Positions 10,092-19,170 of a stretch of DNA of 64,000 bases are shown piece after piece (position 1 is the first letter of the stretch; each line of letters begins with the position of its first letter). This DNA comes from Glaciecola nitratireducens FR1064 (GTDB lineage: Bacteria > Pseudomonadota > Gammaproteobacteria > Enterobacterales > Alteromonadaceae). Both the position numbers and the translations under genes were made by a program. The notes under the pieces are model-generated. The model had not been told where the DNA came from. It saw nothing but the letters and a program-made list of their open reading frames with translations, and made no database searches. The stretch is taken from contig NC_016041.1 of NCBI RefSeq assembly GCF_000226565.1, forward strand, positions 2,604,001 to 2,668,000, written 5' to 3'.

Positions 10092-11483
10092 TTAGTTAGG
10101 AACTTCAATACCTGAATCACGCATACGAGCAAGTTTGTAACGCAGCGTTCTTGGGCTTATTCCAAGTTTTTCAGCTACATCTTTGCGTTTGCCATTATAG
10201 GCCTGCAGCGCGTCCAAAATAATCTGATGTTCCTGAAATCGAAGTTCCGATCCTAATAAATTTTTATCGACTGCATCGTCGGAGTCTAAAGTATTATTTG
10301 CTATATCTGGGGATGCAGAAGTAAACATAGTGGATGTCGTTCTTTCAACATTATGCGCAGCCTCTATCATTAAGTCTTCATTATCAATTTTGCCATTGTC
10401 GGTTAAAATCAGTGCCCGCTGGATCACATTCTCTAACTCTCTGACGTTGCCAGGCCACGTGTGTTGCATCAGCTTATGCTGCGCAGACATTGTGATATCT
10501 GGAACCGGAATACCTTGAGCAATCGCATGACGTTGAACCATGTGCTTGGCCAACGGGATAATATCGCCAATGCGATGCGCCAGTGGTTGCCAGGTAATTG
10601 GAAACACGTTGAGTCTATAGTATAAATCTTCTCTAAATTTGCCATCATCCACGGCTAACTTTAAATCACGGTTGCTTGTCGCAATTACCCGTACGTTCAA
10701 GGAAATGGTTTTGCGACCACCCAATCGCTCAACTTCTCTTTCTTGCAATACACGCAAAATTTTAGCTTGTAGCGCCAGATCCATTTCAGTAATTTCATCA
10801 AGTAATAAAGTGCCGCCCTGCGCTTGTTCAAATTTACCAGGACACGCTTGAACTGCGCCTGTGAACGCACCTTTTTCATAACCAAATAAGGTGGCTTCCA
10901 ACATGTTTTCAGGAATGGCAGCACAGTTAATCGCAACAAAGGTAGACTGACTACGAGGACTCTGGTCGTGAATATAACGAGACAAGACTTCTTTACCAGA
11001 ACCACTGGGCCCCAAGACCATGACGGTTGCTTCTGATTTCGCCACTTTTCTGGCTAGCTCAAGCATCCGAATACTAGAAGGATCAGCAACAATCGGTGTT
11101 TTTGACTCCACTTTTTGCGCCGGCGCATAGCGTCCGACTAAGTTGAGCAACACCTCTGGAGCAAAGGGTTTAGATAAATAGTCGGTTGCACCGTCGCGCA
11201 TTGCTTGAATGGCATCATCGATATTAGCAAATGCTGTCATCAACAATACAGGGAGCTTTGGATATTTAGCTTTCACACTTTTAAGAAGTGATAATCCGCT
11301 CATTGCGCCCATTTGAATGTCGCTGACGACCAAATCAAACTGATTGTTGTCTGCAAGTTTGAGCATCGCGTTCTCAGCGCAATCAACCGGAGTGACTTGA
11401 TAGCCACCCAATAGCAGTGTGTCGACTAAAGCTTCTCTAAGGCCGTGATCGTCTTCGACTATTAATATTTTGGTTTTACTCAT
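10092..11483 (-). CDS. flrC: sigma-54-dependent flagellar response regulator FlrC
   Basis: FlrC is the NtrC-type activator of mid-tier flagellar genes, phosphorylated by FlrB. The 463 residues comprise a receiver domain with phospho-acceptor Asp55 (DLVVSD), an AAA+ domain with Walker A GPSGSGKE at about 158-165 and the sigma-54 contact motif GAFTGA at 204-209, and a Fis-type helix-turn-helix at the end (KLGISPRTLRYKL). Its start overlaps flrB by 4 bp. Likely targets here are the three minus-strand sigma-54 promoters at fliE, flrB and flgF. Confidence 0.95.
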   Translation of the reverse strand: MSKTKILIVEDDHGLREALVDTLLLGGYQVTPVDCAENAMLKLADNNQFDLVVSDIQMGAMSGLSLLKSVKAKYPKLPVLLMTAFANIDDAIQAMRDGATDYLSKPFAPEVLLNLVGRYAPAQKVESKTPIVADPSSIRMLELARKVAKSEATVMVLGPSGSGKEVLSRYIHDQSPRSQSTFVAINCAAIPENMLEATLFGYEKGAFTGAVQACPGKFEQAQGGTLLLDEITEMDLALQAKILRVLQEREVERLGGRKTISLNVRVIATSNRDLKLAVDDGKFREDLYYRLNVFPITWQPLAHRIGDIIPLAKHMVQRHAIAQGIPVPDITMSAQHKLMQHTWPGNVRELENVIQRALILTDNGKIDNEDLMIEAAHNVERTTSTMFTSASPDIANNTLDSDDAVDKNLLGSELRFQEHQIILDALQAYNGKRKDVAEKLGISPRTLRYKLARMRDSGIEVPN

Positions 11484-12712
11484 ATTGCGACTCCTTGGTG
11501 TACGTCTTTTGAGTATGTTTGGAATTCATTTTTTGGCTGAATGCAGGGCAGCAGTAAGGTAAAGCAAGCGCCTTTACCTTCAATATTATTAGCGGCTTTT
11601 ACTAAGCCGTGATGTGATTTTGCTACCGACTTAACAACAGCCAATCCTAAGCCTGTACCCTGTGTTTTTGTTGTAAAAAAGGGTTCAAAAATACTGTCAA
11701 TTTGATGCTCTGATAAGCCACAGCCTTGATCTTTTATTTGGATACTAATAAAGGGCGCACCATTTTCTTCTACGATGTCGGTAATTATTTCAATAACATC
11801 GCCTTCTTGCGACACTTCAATTGCGTTGTGAAGTAAATTACTAATGGCACCCGTCAACGCCGTTTCATTGCCCATTAACTGGTGCAGTATTGGCTTTTTG
11901 TCTAGTTTTAATTGAATAGACTTGGTCGCCAATAAAGCGTCAACCGCCTCAGCACCGTTAGCCATCACTTGCGATACGGTCAGTGGTGCCACAATTTGCT
12001 GCTCACCACTTTTAGCAAACAGCAGCATGTCATTCACTTGGCTCTCCAGATCTTTCAAGCGATTCTGCAGATTAGTTGTAAAGCGGTCAGCCATCGGGTT
12101 TTTTAAATTCAGTGAACGCAGATTGGCGGCATAAAGCATTGCAGAGGATAGTGGTGTTCTGACTTGGTGCGCCAAAGATGCAACCATTTTTCCTAAAGAA
12201 GATAAACGCTGTAAATGGCTTATACGACTCTGCAGTTCGCGAGTTTCAGTAAGGTCGGTTAATACAATAAGCTGACCCTTTTCTTCAACTAAAGGCGTGA
12301 TCGATATTTTTACTTTGCGGCCATCGCGTAAAGAAACTTCATGTCCATCGTCTGCTTGAGGCTTGAATGAGCGTAAGATAATCTCTCGCCAAAGCTCTTT
12401 TTCCAAAGGCTCGCCCAGTAATTCAGCCGCTTGCTGATTTGCTTGTTTTATGCGGCCTTTTTGATCTAAAACGATAACTCCGGCTGGCATAACCTCTAAC
12501 AAATGATTAAGTCGCTTCGCTTTGTTGTTAAGTTCTTCGACCGTATCGTCGCTTTGCGCCATTTGAGGTTTTGCAATCGCTTCAGCACTGACGCTAACAA
12601 TCGATACCGGCTTTTCTAAACTGACAGGTTTAAAAACCGTACTTTGGCGAGCGCCGAATGAAAATTGATCTTTTGAATCAATGACGAAAAAATTATTGGT
12701 TAACTGCGACAT
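11480..12712 (-). CDS. flrB: flagellar sensor histidine kinase FlrB
   Basis: FlrB is the kinase that activates FlrC. The 410 residues show no transmembrane helix, so it is cytosolic. Order of parts: variable N-terminus, PAS domain at about 65-155, HisKA domain with the phospho-acceptor His182 in SLAHQVRTP, and a HATPase domain with N-box NLLHNAIEVS, G1 box IKDQGCGLS and G2 box TGLGLAVVKS. It sits 148 bp after flrA and has its own sigma-54 promoter at 12753-12768, implying activation by FlrA. Confidence 0.94.
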   Translation of the reverse strand: MSQLTNNFFVIDSKDQFSFGARQSTVFKPVSLEKPVSIVSVSAEAIAKPQMAQSDDTVEELNNKAKRLNHLLEVMPAGVIVLDQKGRIKQANQQAAELLGEPLEKELWREIILRSFKPQADDGHEVSLRDGRKVKISITPLVEEKGQLIVLTDLTETRELQSRISHLQRLSSLGKMVASLAHQVRTPLSSAMLYAANLRSLNLKNPMADRFTTNLQNRLKDLESQVNDMLLFAKSGEQQIVAPLTVSQVMANGAEAVDALLATKSIQLKLDKKPILHQLMGNETALTGAISNLLHNAIEVSQEGDVIEIITDIVEENGAPFISIQIKDQGCGLSEHQIDSIFEPFFTTKTQGTGLGLAVVKSVAKSHHGLVKAANNIEGKGACFTLLLPCIQPKNEFQTYSKDVHQGVAI

Positions 12713-12752
12713 AATCCTATTACTACCTCAACGACTGGATGTGCTGAGATAA

Positions 12753-12768
12753 TGCATGAGACATGCCA
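12753..12768 (-). promoter_or_regulatory. sigma-54 promoter of flrBC
   Basis: The minus-strand sequence TGGCATGTCTCATGCA has GG and GC dinucleotides at the exact -24/-12 spacing. It lies about 40 bp upstream of the flrB start, in the flrA-flrB spacer, as in the known FlrA-activated class II tier. Confidence 0.8.
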
Positions 12769-12860
12769 AAAAATATCTGTATGATTTATATGGAGTTTTA
12801 ACGATTTATAGCACCTTAGTCACTGTCAATAAAATGACTAAGGTGATAAATACTGAAGTG

Positions 12861-14297
12861 TTATTGACGACTTATTTCATATTTACGCATTTTTTCAACC
12901 AAGGTGGTTCTGCGCATACCCAGCTGATCGGCTGCTCTTGCGACAATCCAATCCTGCTGTTCCAATGCTTGTGAAATCAAATTAATTTCGAGATCAGACA
13001 AGTATTCTTTTAAATTTACGCCATCAGATGGTAGCGCAGTATTTAGCACCCCCACCTGACTAGTTTCTGATGTATCCTCAGCGTCGCTCAAGAAAAGCTC
13101 ATTCAGCGCTTCTCGCTCTTGCTGTTCTTCAGATAAGGTGCTTAAAGGAGCAAGAGGTGTATCGCCGTATTGATACTTTATCGGAAGCTCGGTGATACCA
13201 ACTAATTTTTTGGGGTAAAGGATAGCTAAACGCTCAACTAAATTTGATAGTTCTCTCACATTACCTGGCCAAGGGTGCGACATTAAAGAACGCATTGCGT
13301 CATCGTTAAACTTAACGATATTTTCATTGTTGTTTTCCAAGCGATGGGCAAGTTCTTGCAATAACAGAGGAATGTCTGCAGCTCGTTCACGCAGTGCAGG
13401 ACTTTCAATAGGAAAAACATTGATGCGATAGTAAAGATCTTCTCTAAACGTATTTTCGCTGATCATCTCTTCTAAATTACGATGCGTTGCTGCAACAATG
13501 CGCACATCGCAGTTAATGGTTTTAGTACCACCCACTCTTTCAAAAATACGCTCTTGCAGCACGCGAAGCAGTTTTACTTGCATTTGCAGCGGCATATCAC
13601 CAATTTCGTCCAAAAAGAGTGTGCCGCCTTCTGCTAATTCGAAACGCCCTTTACGGGAGCCGATAGCGCCAGTAAACGCGCCTTTCTCATGACCAAACAA
13701 CTCACTTTCCAATAGCTCACCCGGAATAGCGCCACAGTTAACCGGGATAAACGGGCCTTTTTGGCGATTCGACATATAGTGAATATTACGTGCAATAACT
13801 TCTTTACCCGTGCCTGATTCACCAAGAATAAGCACGTTTGCTTCAGATGGCGCAACTTGTTCTATGAGAGAGCGTACCTCTTTAATACCGTTACTATTGC
13901 CGACTAAGCTTCTAAATAATCGTGTTTTGCCGGTAGTTGTGCCAAGAGATGGCGTATTCAGACGATGAAAGTCTTGGCACTTGTTTAGCAACTCGACCAT
14001 GATAGGCTGTGTTATAGGCTCAAAAAGCGACCCCATCATATTTTTATAATTAACTTCAGCGCTTAATTGAAAGCCAATATTCACAAAAGGGATTGCTGGA
14101 AATTTTTCAATGACGTCTTCTGTCAACTCAGGGACTTCACCATCGATGAGAATAGCAACCAAGTCGTTTTTACTCTCAATAGTCTTAATGCAGTGACTAT
14201 AATCGCTATGGCTACAAGCCTCACCCATAAAAGTCAGTATTACATTCAGATTATTTTTACGAACTTCATTGTCGCTGATAATCAGAATTTCCTTCAT
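12861..14297 (-). CDS. flrA: flagellar master regulator FlrA
   Basis: FlrA (FleQ family) is the top sigma-54-dependent activator of flagellar genes and in relatives responds to c-di-GMP and FlhG. The 478 residues have an N-terminal receiver-like domain, an AAA+ domain with Walker A GESGTGKE at about 159-166, GAFTGA at 206-211, and a C-terminal Fis-type helix-turn-helix ([14 protein letters not shown]). It starts 206 bp below the flagellin-like gene. A 13 bp palindrome lies about 80 bp upstream of the start and may be an operator. Confidence 0.95.
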   Translation of the reverse strand: MKEILIISDNEVRKNNLNVILTFMGEACSHSDYSHCIKTIESKNDLVAILIDGEVPELTEDVIEKFPAIPFVNIGFQLSAEVNYKNMMGSLFEPITQPIMVELLNKCQDFHRLNTPSLGTTTGKTRLFRSLVGNSNGIKEVRSLIEQVAPSEANVLILGESGTGKEVIARNIHYMSNRQKGPFIPVNCGAIPGELLESELFGHEKGAFTGAIGSRKGRFELAEGGTLFLDEIGDMPLQMQVKLLRVLQERIFERVGGTKTINCDVRIVAATHRNLEEMISENTFREDLYYRINVFPIESPALRERAADIPLLLQELAHRLENNNENIVKFNDDAMRSLMSHPWPGNVRELSNLVERLAILYPKKLVGITELPIKYQYGDTPLAPLSTLSEEQQEREALNELFLSDAEDTSETSQVGVLNTALPSDGVNLKEYLSDLEINLISQALEQQDWIVARAADQLGMRRTTLVEKMRKYEISRQ

Positions 14298-14376
14298 TGC
14301 TACCTCAGTTGAGTTTCTTTCTTAGTCGGTGTACGGGCAGTAGATTAATTTTGAACTTCTACTCTTTTTTGTACAT

Positions 14377-14389
14377 GTTATCTGATAAC
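14377..14389. promoter_or_regulatory. 13 bp palindrome upstream of flrA
   Basis: GTTATC-T-GATAAC is a perfect 6 bp inverted repeat around one base, about 80 bp upstream of the flrA ATG. It could be an operator for control of the master regulator. No binding protein is recognisable from sequence. Confidence 0.35.
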
Positions 14390-14403
14390 TAAAGGAATGC
14401 CAT

Positions 14404-14430
14404 CAAAAAAAGCGGCTAAGCCGCTTTTTT
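14404..14430 (-). terminator. Rho-independent terminator after the flagellin-like gene
   Basis: A GC-rich stem AGCGGCT/AGCCGCT is flanked by A and T runs, so it can act on both strands. For the minus strand it lies about 75 bp beyond the stop of the gene ending at 14504. Confidence 0.85.
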
Positions 14431-14503
14431 ATGGTGATATATCGCTGAAAACTAAATCTTAGACCTAATCAAATGTGAAGCTACCGATCAACTTTCAAGA
14501 TAG

Positions 14504-15304
14504 TTAACTCAACAACGCCAAAACTTGCCCCTGCTGCTGATTGGCTTGAGCCTGAACGCTTAAGGACGCTTGCCCTTGCACTTGAGCGGCAGCCATGTCG
14601 CTGGTTGCTTGCGCATAGTCTAAGTCCTGAATACGACTTCTAGCCGATTCAGAATTAATGCTCGATTCCGTTAATACTCGTGCTGCACTCGCAAACTGAT
14701 TTTGCGTCGCGCCGAGGTCGCCACGAAAGCCACCAATAGACGCTAAAGACGCGTCAGCGATATCAAGTGCTTGTTGGCGTGATTCTGCATTTGTAACATC
14801 AATACTGAGTAAATCACTGATAGAGTCGGTAACATTATTCGTTTCAACGTCGATGTTATTACCTGAAGAACTGCCAACGAGAAAACTAATGTCTTGTCCA
14901 CCCGACAGCAGTGGCTTGCCGGCAAAGTTGGTTTGCTCCACCGTTAAGCTGATGTTTTCTTGTAGCGCACTTATTTCACTCTGAAGCGCTTGCCGATCCG
15001 AATCGTTTAGCGCGCCGTTACCAGCCTGCACTGTGAGTTCTCGTATGCGATTGGCGTCATCAGTAATATTCGCTAAGCCCGATTCTGCAACTTGAGCAAG
15101 CGATATACCATCATAAGCGTTAGAGATGGCTTGACGACTACCTTCTGTTTGCGACGTTAAACGATCAATTATAAGCTGCGCGGCTGGACCATCTGCTGCG
15201 CTGTTCACTTGTTTACCCGAGGCTAGCTTTTCCATCAAACTGGATTGTTTTTGTTGAACTTGCTGTAACAAGCTACCCGCATTGTTGTTATCAAACTTTA
15301 TCAT
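14504..15304 (-). CDS. divergent flagellin-like protein
   Basis: The 266-residue product has flagellin D0/D1 helices at both ends: the N-terminal part contains LASGKQVNSAADGPAAQLI and the C-terminal part SARSRIQDLDYAQATSDMA. The start IKFDNNNAGSLLQQVQQKQ is unlike the SLFVNTNVSALNAQ-type opening of the four other flagellins in the window, and it has no sizeable central domain. The ATG at 15304 is chosen because GGAGGT sits just upstream; the longer reading would swallow that ribosome site. It is about 30 kb from the main flagellin array, beside flrA, with its own terminator. It may be a minor filament subunit or a cap/junction-like flagellin. Confidence 0.85.
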   Translation of the reverse strand: MIKFDNNNAGSLLQQVQQKQSSLMEKLASGKQVNSAADGPAAQLIIDRLTSQTEGSRQAISNAYDGISLAQVAESGLANITDDANRIRELTVQAGNGALNDSDRQALQSEISALQENISLTVEQTNFAGKPLLSGGQDISFLVGSSSGNNIDVETNNVTDSISDLLSIDVTNAESRQQALDIADASLASIGGFRGDLGATQNQFASAARVLTESSINSESARSRIQDLDYAQATSDMAAAQVQGQASLSVQAQANQQQGQVLALLS

Positions 15305-15540
15305 CACTACCTCCATTGCTGCTTATTAAGAGCATTTGGATCGTTTTTAGCTCTTCCTCTCATTGAGAGACAAAAACGACATATGGCCATCAACTTTATC
15401 GAAGACTACAATGTATATCCAAAATACAGCACTCCGTATCATGGTATCGGCAGTAAATTAAGGATCTTTAATTTTTTTTCAATTTAATTGCATTAATTAT
15501 TAATTAACGGCAAACACTCAAAGATTAATGGAAGCTGATT

Positions 15541-16713
15541 TCACTCATTGAGGCTGTAAATCTTAGCTTGATAGCGTCTTTCATCATCGGCTACATATGC
15601 AAGTTCTTTTGCTTTTTCCAATGCGTTTCTAGCGGCTCTAAAGCGATTTTGTTTTACATAGATTTTAGCTAAATTATAAAGAGGCTCATGTAAATATGGG
15701 CCATAGCTACTGCTTTTTAATAGATAGCTTTCGGCCAGTTTGTACTCACCTATTTCAAACTGGGCGATGCCACGAGATAGCCAAGTGTATGGGTTGTCAT
15801 CAATAATGTGCTGAATTTTACTTCTTAGTAACGCGGCCCGTTTTGTGTCTCCTGAATTGACTAACATTGTGGCAAAATTATCAATGGCGGAAAATGACAC
15901 TAGGTTATTTTTATCCATGAAATCGTAAACGGTATAGGCGTATTCTGCATGCCCTTTTCGATTGTATAAAATGGCCAGCAAATTTAGGGTTTCAGGATAA
16001 AGTGGATCAATCGCATTTGCCTGCAAAGCATATGCAAAGGCAATATCTAGCTTACCGCTAATAATAGCCTCACTTGCTAGGTTATTCCAATACATGACCA
16101 TCAACTCTTCTGGCGAGACAACTTTCGAAATATAGGAGTCTTTGGTTCTAAAGTAGTCAATAGTAATAGCATTGCTTAACCAAATGTCGCCGCTTGTTTG
16201 CTGAACGTCTATTATCGTTAAATTGACATGTGTAGACACCAGTTGAACGTTCTCATACTCTTGATACGTAGGCGCGCTATTGATTCTATTGTATTGGAAC
16301 CGTAAACCGGCTTCTTTTACAAATGCCGTTGATAAAATAGCCAATGACAAACAGTTACCAGTCCGTTGTTCAAATGCCTCTTTCGCAGTCAGTGTGTCAC
16401 CCTGAAAATTGAACCCTGTGCTGAATTCTTGTATGTAGTTAGCCACTCTCACATGAGGCCTAACTGATTGATTTTGATGAGCGTTGAAGTAGCTTAAGAA
16501 ACGTGTGCGTTGCGACGGCGTCAAGACAAAAATATCATCGGTATTGATGACTTCTTCTTTAAATAAAGCGTGTTGAATTTCGGGTGGACTTGGCAACTCC
16601 GCTGAATCTGGCGCTTGTTCTCTCTCACTGAGCTTGTGATAGTCATTGCTCACACAGGCACTCGTTAAAGCGCTCATTAGTGATATAAGGAAAATGATGC
16701 GAAAAATTTTCAT
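15541..16713 (-). CDS. lipoprotein with transglutaminase-like and TPR domains
   Basis: The 390-residue product starts with a signal peptide and lipobox LTSAC (Cys20), so it is probably an outer- or inner-membrane lipoprotein. Residues 100-190 resemble a transglutaminase-like cysteine protease fold with a plausible triad Cys121 (RTGNCLSLA), His162 (STHVNL) and Asp186 (ITIDYF). Residues about 225-385 are helical repeats of TPR type (AYALQANAIDPLYPETLNLL, then similar units). Substrate is unknown. It is flanked by 236 bp and about 196 bp of spacer, so it is probably a single-gene unit. A link to flagella is suggested only by position. Confidence 0.8.
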   Translation of the reverse strand: MKIFRIIFLISLMSALTSACVSNDYHKLSEREQAPDSAELPSPPEIQHALFKEEVINTDDIFVLTPSQRTRFLSYFNAHQNQSVRPHVRVANYIQEFSTGFNFQGDTLTAKEAFEQRTGNCLSLAILSTAFVKEAGLRFQYNRINSAPTYQEYENVQLVSTHVNLTIIDVQQTSGDIWLSNAITIDYFRTKDSYISKVVSPEELMVMYWNNLASEAIISGKLDIAFAYALQANAIDPLYPETLNLLAILYNRKGHAEYAYTVYDFMDKNNLVSFSAIDNFATMLVNSGDTKRAALLRSKIQHIIDDNPYTWLSRGIAQFEIGEYKLAESYLLKSSSYGPYLHEPLYNLAKIYVKQNRFRAARNALEKAKELAYVADDERRYQAKIYSLNE

Positions 16714-16839
16714 GAAATACTCTCCAAGCGAGCTGCTAATGAAAGAGTAGTCAAATGTGCTGAAAGAGTAAAGTCATTCACGCCGTTTACTCAAAGATAA
16801 TCACTCACAAATTAAGAAAAAGTAGATAATTTCTAAGAT

Positions 16840-16874
16840 AAAAAAGGCAGGTCGTTTGGAAATCAACGCCTGCC
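16840..16874 (-). terminator. Rho-independent terminator ending the glycosylation operon
   Basis: The stem GGCAGG/CCTGCC, extended by CGTT/AACG around a one-base bulge, is followed on the minus strand by a T run. It lies 36 bp beyond the small ORF at 16910 and is the first strong terminator after the long minus-strand gene series that starts at flaG. Confidence 0.85.
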
Positions 16875-16909
16875 GTATAAGCAACGATTCAAGTAAATGC
16901 CTATTGCTA

Positions 16910-17116
16910 TTATGCGGCTATAGGCTTCTTCATCTTTATCAAGGCTATATTGGGAAGCGTCACATAACTATTACGCTCTATGGCGTCCTTTATTGTAAAT
17001 AAAAAGGGCGCAGTGTTGAGCCATCTGGCGCGGATCTGACCAAGCACGGTTCGCCCATAAAAACTGCGCTTTTTTAGTATCGGCATCAAACAACTAGTAC
17101 TCACCAGGATTAACAT
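16910..17116 (-). CDS. doubtful small ORF (68 aa)
   Basis: A 68-codon frame with a possible ribosome site (GAGGGT eight bases before ATG) lies between the cytidylyltransferase gene and the terminator. I recognise no family. The composition is basic with no clear signal peptide or helix pattern. It overlaps a strongly structured DNA stretch at 17006-17075 (GGGCG/CGCCC and GCGCAGT/ACTGCGC arms), so the region may equally be a non-coding structured element and the frame accidental. Confidence 0.3.
   Translation of the reverse strand: MLILVSTSCLMPILKKRSFYGRTVLGQIRARWLNTAPFLFTIKDAIERNSYVTLPNIALIKMKKPIAA
17006..17075. other. nested inverted repeats with flanking T runs
   Basis: Arms GGGCG (17006-17010) with CGCCC (17052-17056), and GCGCAGT (17008-17014) with ACTGCGC (17063-17069), compete for pairing. 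T runs follow on both strands (TTTTTT at 17070 on plus; AAAAA before the arm on plus equals T on minus). This could be an alternative terminator at the end of the cytidylyltransferase transcript or a small structured RNA. Confidence 0.4.
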
Positions 17117-17284
17117 CGCTGTCTACCCTCACTAAAATTATTTGAAACGTAAACTAAATTCAAATCACAACTTTTTTAGGTGTAGGTTGGTAGAGGTTAT
17201 GCAGCATTAATGGCTGTCAACATTGTCGACGCCCTTAATGAAAAAGCAAATCACGCTTTGGTTTTTAATCACTTTACATTTTAC

Positions 17285-18436
17285 TTAGTGCTCAAAGATT
17301 TCAGGATAAACATGCGCTACGTCAGCACGACTTACCGCTAATCTTATCGCAGGCTTAGTGCCTGTCGCCGTTATCCTATGTACTTTGTTCTTGGGCATAA
17401 ATACAAAATCCCCTTGTTTAACCACAGTTTCTTTACCTTCAATTTCCCATATCCATTCGCCAGATATGATATACCACCACTCATTCCAATCAGGATGATA
17501 ATGTTTACGATTGCCTTGCCCAGGAAGTTGAGATATTAGGGTTGCACTATTACTTTCGGTATTCACCAAACGGTGACACCATGACAATTCACTATTTTTG
17601 TTCGCTATCAGATCGGGAATGTGGACTAGAGACAAGTTTTCATGAGCAAAATCCGATTGTTCGATACCGTCTATTTTCAGAATCGAGGGTACATCGGCTT
17701 CACTATGGTGATTTTTTGCTCCCGATTGTCGCTGATAATATTTTGGTTGCTGTGTTGATGCCTGAGATTTGATGTACTGTAACGCAATCTCAGCTAATTT
17801 AAAGTCTTCTTCATTATCAATATCAATGGTGGAAAAGCCCTTCAAGGTGAAATAGCCTGTGTTGCCATCAGGACCATGATAACCGAAACCATTGCTTTGC
17901 ATATTTTGCAAAAAGCTATCTTTATTCCACCCCATCAGCACTGTTGCATAGGAAGAGACTGGCTGCATATCTTGGGAAGAAATATGCGGCTCTTTTGGAC
18001 TGAAATTCACTCCTTTCCCGCCGAACATGCAGGCTATCTGATGGTCAACCGTTGAGACAAGGGTATTATACTTTTGCTCTATCATGGTGCTTACAAAACT
18101 TACAATTTCATTCTCAGTAATAAAGGGCGAAGTTGGTAAAATTTGTATAACAATGTCGGCGCTAACGTTTTTACAAAAATCGAGTAAAAAAGCATCGTTA
18201 TTAGTTTCATCTGTTGCAAATTCAACTGGACGCTGATAAAAACTCGCGCCGTATTCACTCGCAATCTCAGAAAATATGTCATCTTCTGAGTTAATATAAA
18301 CAGCGTCAAACACACCAGAATTAACGGCAGTTTCAACCACGTATGAAATCAAAGGTCTTTCACCTAGTAAACGTAAATTCTTTTTTGGAATACGCTTACT
18401 GCCCATTCTCGCGGGGATCATTGCTACAACTTTCAT
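17285..18436 (-). CDS. acylneuraminate cytidylyltransferase-like enzyme fused to a cupin domain
   Basis: Residues 1-235 form a CMP-sugar synthetase of the NeuA/PseF type, opening with the nucleotide-binding motif IPARMGSKRIPKKN and containing QILPTSPF and DIDNEEDF. Residues about 260-383 are a cupin with motif 1 KHYHPDWNEWWYIISG (HxH and Glu metal ligands) and motif 2 GDFVFMPKNKVHR. The first domain should activate a sugar with CTP; the cupin could be an isomerase, epimerase or sensor on the same sugar. It is last in a tight cassette (9-11 bp after an SDR). It is a second cytidylyltransferase beside PseF at 36517. The ATG at 18436 is preferred over an upstream TTG. Confidence 0.85.
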   Translation of the reverse strand: MKVVAMIPARMGSKRIPKKNLRLLGERPLISYVVETAVNSGVFDAVYINSEDDIFSEIASEYGASFYQRPVEFATDETNNDAFLLDFCKNVSADIVIQILPTSPFITENEIVSFVSTMIEQKYNTLVSTVDHQIACMFGGKGVNFSPKEPHISSQDMQPVSSYATVLMGWNKDSFLQNMQSNGFGYHGPDGNTGYFTLKGFSTIDIDNEEDFKLAEIALQYIKSQASTQQPKYYQRQSGAKNHHSEADVPSILKIDGIEQSDFAHENLSLVHIPDLIANKNSELSWCHRLVNTESNSATLISQLPGQGNRKHYHPDWNEWWYIISGEWIWEIEGKETVVKQGDFVFMPKNKVHRITATGTKPAIRLAVSRADVAHVYPEIFEH

Positions 18437-18447
18437 CAATTAATTAC

Positions 18448-19170
18448 CTATGTACTCGTGAATCCGCCATCAACAATAATGTTTTGAGCGGTAATATACG
18501 TATTGAGATCTGAACATAAAAAAAGCACTACATTGGCTATATCGTCAACACAAGCTAATCGCTTTAATGGAATAGTGCGCGCTATTTCTTTTTGTTTCTC
18601 ATCACTTACCCATCTTTCAATCATCTCGGTGCTCGTTGGCCCTGGAGAAACAGAGTTAACCAAGATGCCATACTCTGCAAGTTCTACAGCAAGTGATCGC
18701 AAAGCCCCAACAAATCCGCTTTTGCTTGAACTGTAGACCACGGAATTAGGTTTTGATACAACAGAAGCTATAGAAGCTATGCCGACAATTTTTCCGTGTT
18801 TTCGACTTTTCATCTGACCGGCTACCGCTGAAAGAATCTTTAGCGGTGAAACTAAATTGACGTCGCAGACAGTTTTTATCGCATCAGCGCTGAGCATGTC
18901 TGCGGGTTCAGGTAAGATTATTCCCGCATTGTGAATAAGGTAATCAAAAGTAAAGTCTTGCTCAATGCACTGGATGAAAGCGTCAACGCTCTCTGCATTG
19001 CTCAAATCCAGAGGCAAAACCGATGGGTCATCTGTGGTCGTTCTCGACGTGCCAACTACATCGCAGCCTGCATTCAATAGTTGATGTTTTACAGCGGCAC
19101 CAATACCTTTCTCACTGCCAATAACCAAAGCGCGTTTATTTGAAAAATCCAAGCGAATATCAGCGCTCAT
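18448..19170 (-). CDS. SDR family oxidoreductase (cassette member 1)
   Basis: A short-chain dehydrogenase of about 240 residues with the nucleotide-binding motif near the start (SEKGIGAAVKHQL, where the usual TGxxxGIG is SEKGIG), an NAG motif (LIHNAGI), catalytic Ser and YSSSKSG in place of the usual YxxxK, and the C-terminal IIVDGGFTS. It overlaps the upstream 2-hydroxyacid dehydrogenase by 11 bp if translated from the ATG at 19170; a GTG at 19179 is possible. The substrate is probably a sugar or cyclitol intermediate of the cassette; the first Gly of the cofactor motif is replaced by Ser, which may affect cofactor binding. Confidence 0.85.
   Translation of the reverse strand: MSADIRLDFSNKRALVIGSEKGIGAAVKHQLLNAGCDVVGTSRTTTDDPSVLPLDLSNAESVDAFIQCIEQDFTFDYLIHNAGIILPEPADMLSADAIKTVCDVNLVSPLKILSAVAGQMKSRKHGKIVGIASIASVVSKPNSVVYSSSKSGFVGALRSLAVELAEYGILVNSVSPGPTSTEMIERWVSDEKQKEIARTIPLKRLACVDDIANVVLFLCSDLNTYITAQNIIVDGGFTST

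Noticed and set aside
15305-15540. A sigma-28 promoter for the flagellin-like gene
   Set aside because: Near 15380-15400 I find TAAA but the -10 region does not resemble GCCGATAA at proper spacing.
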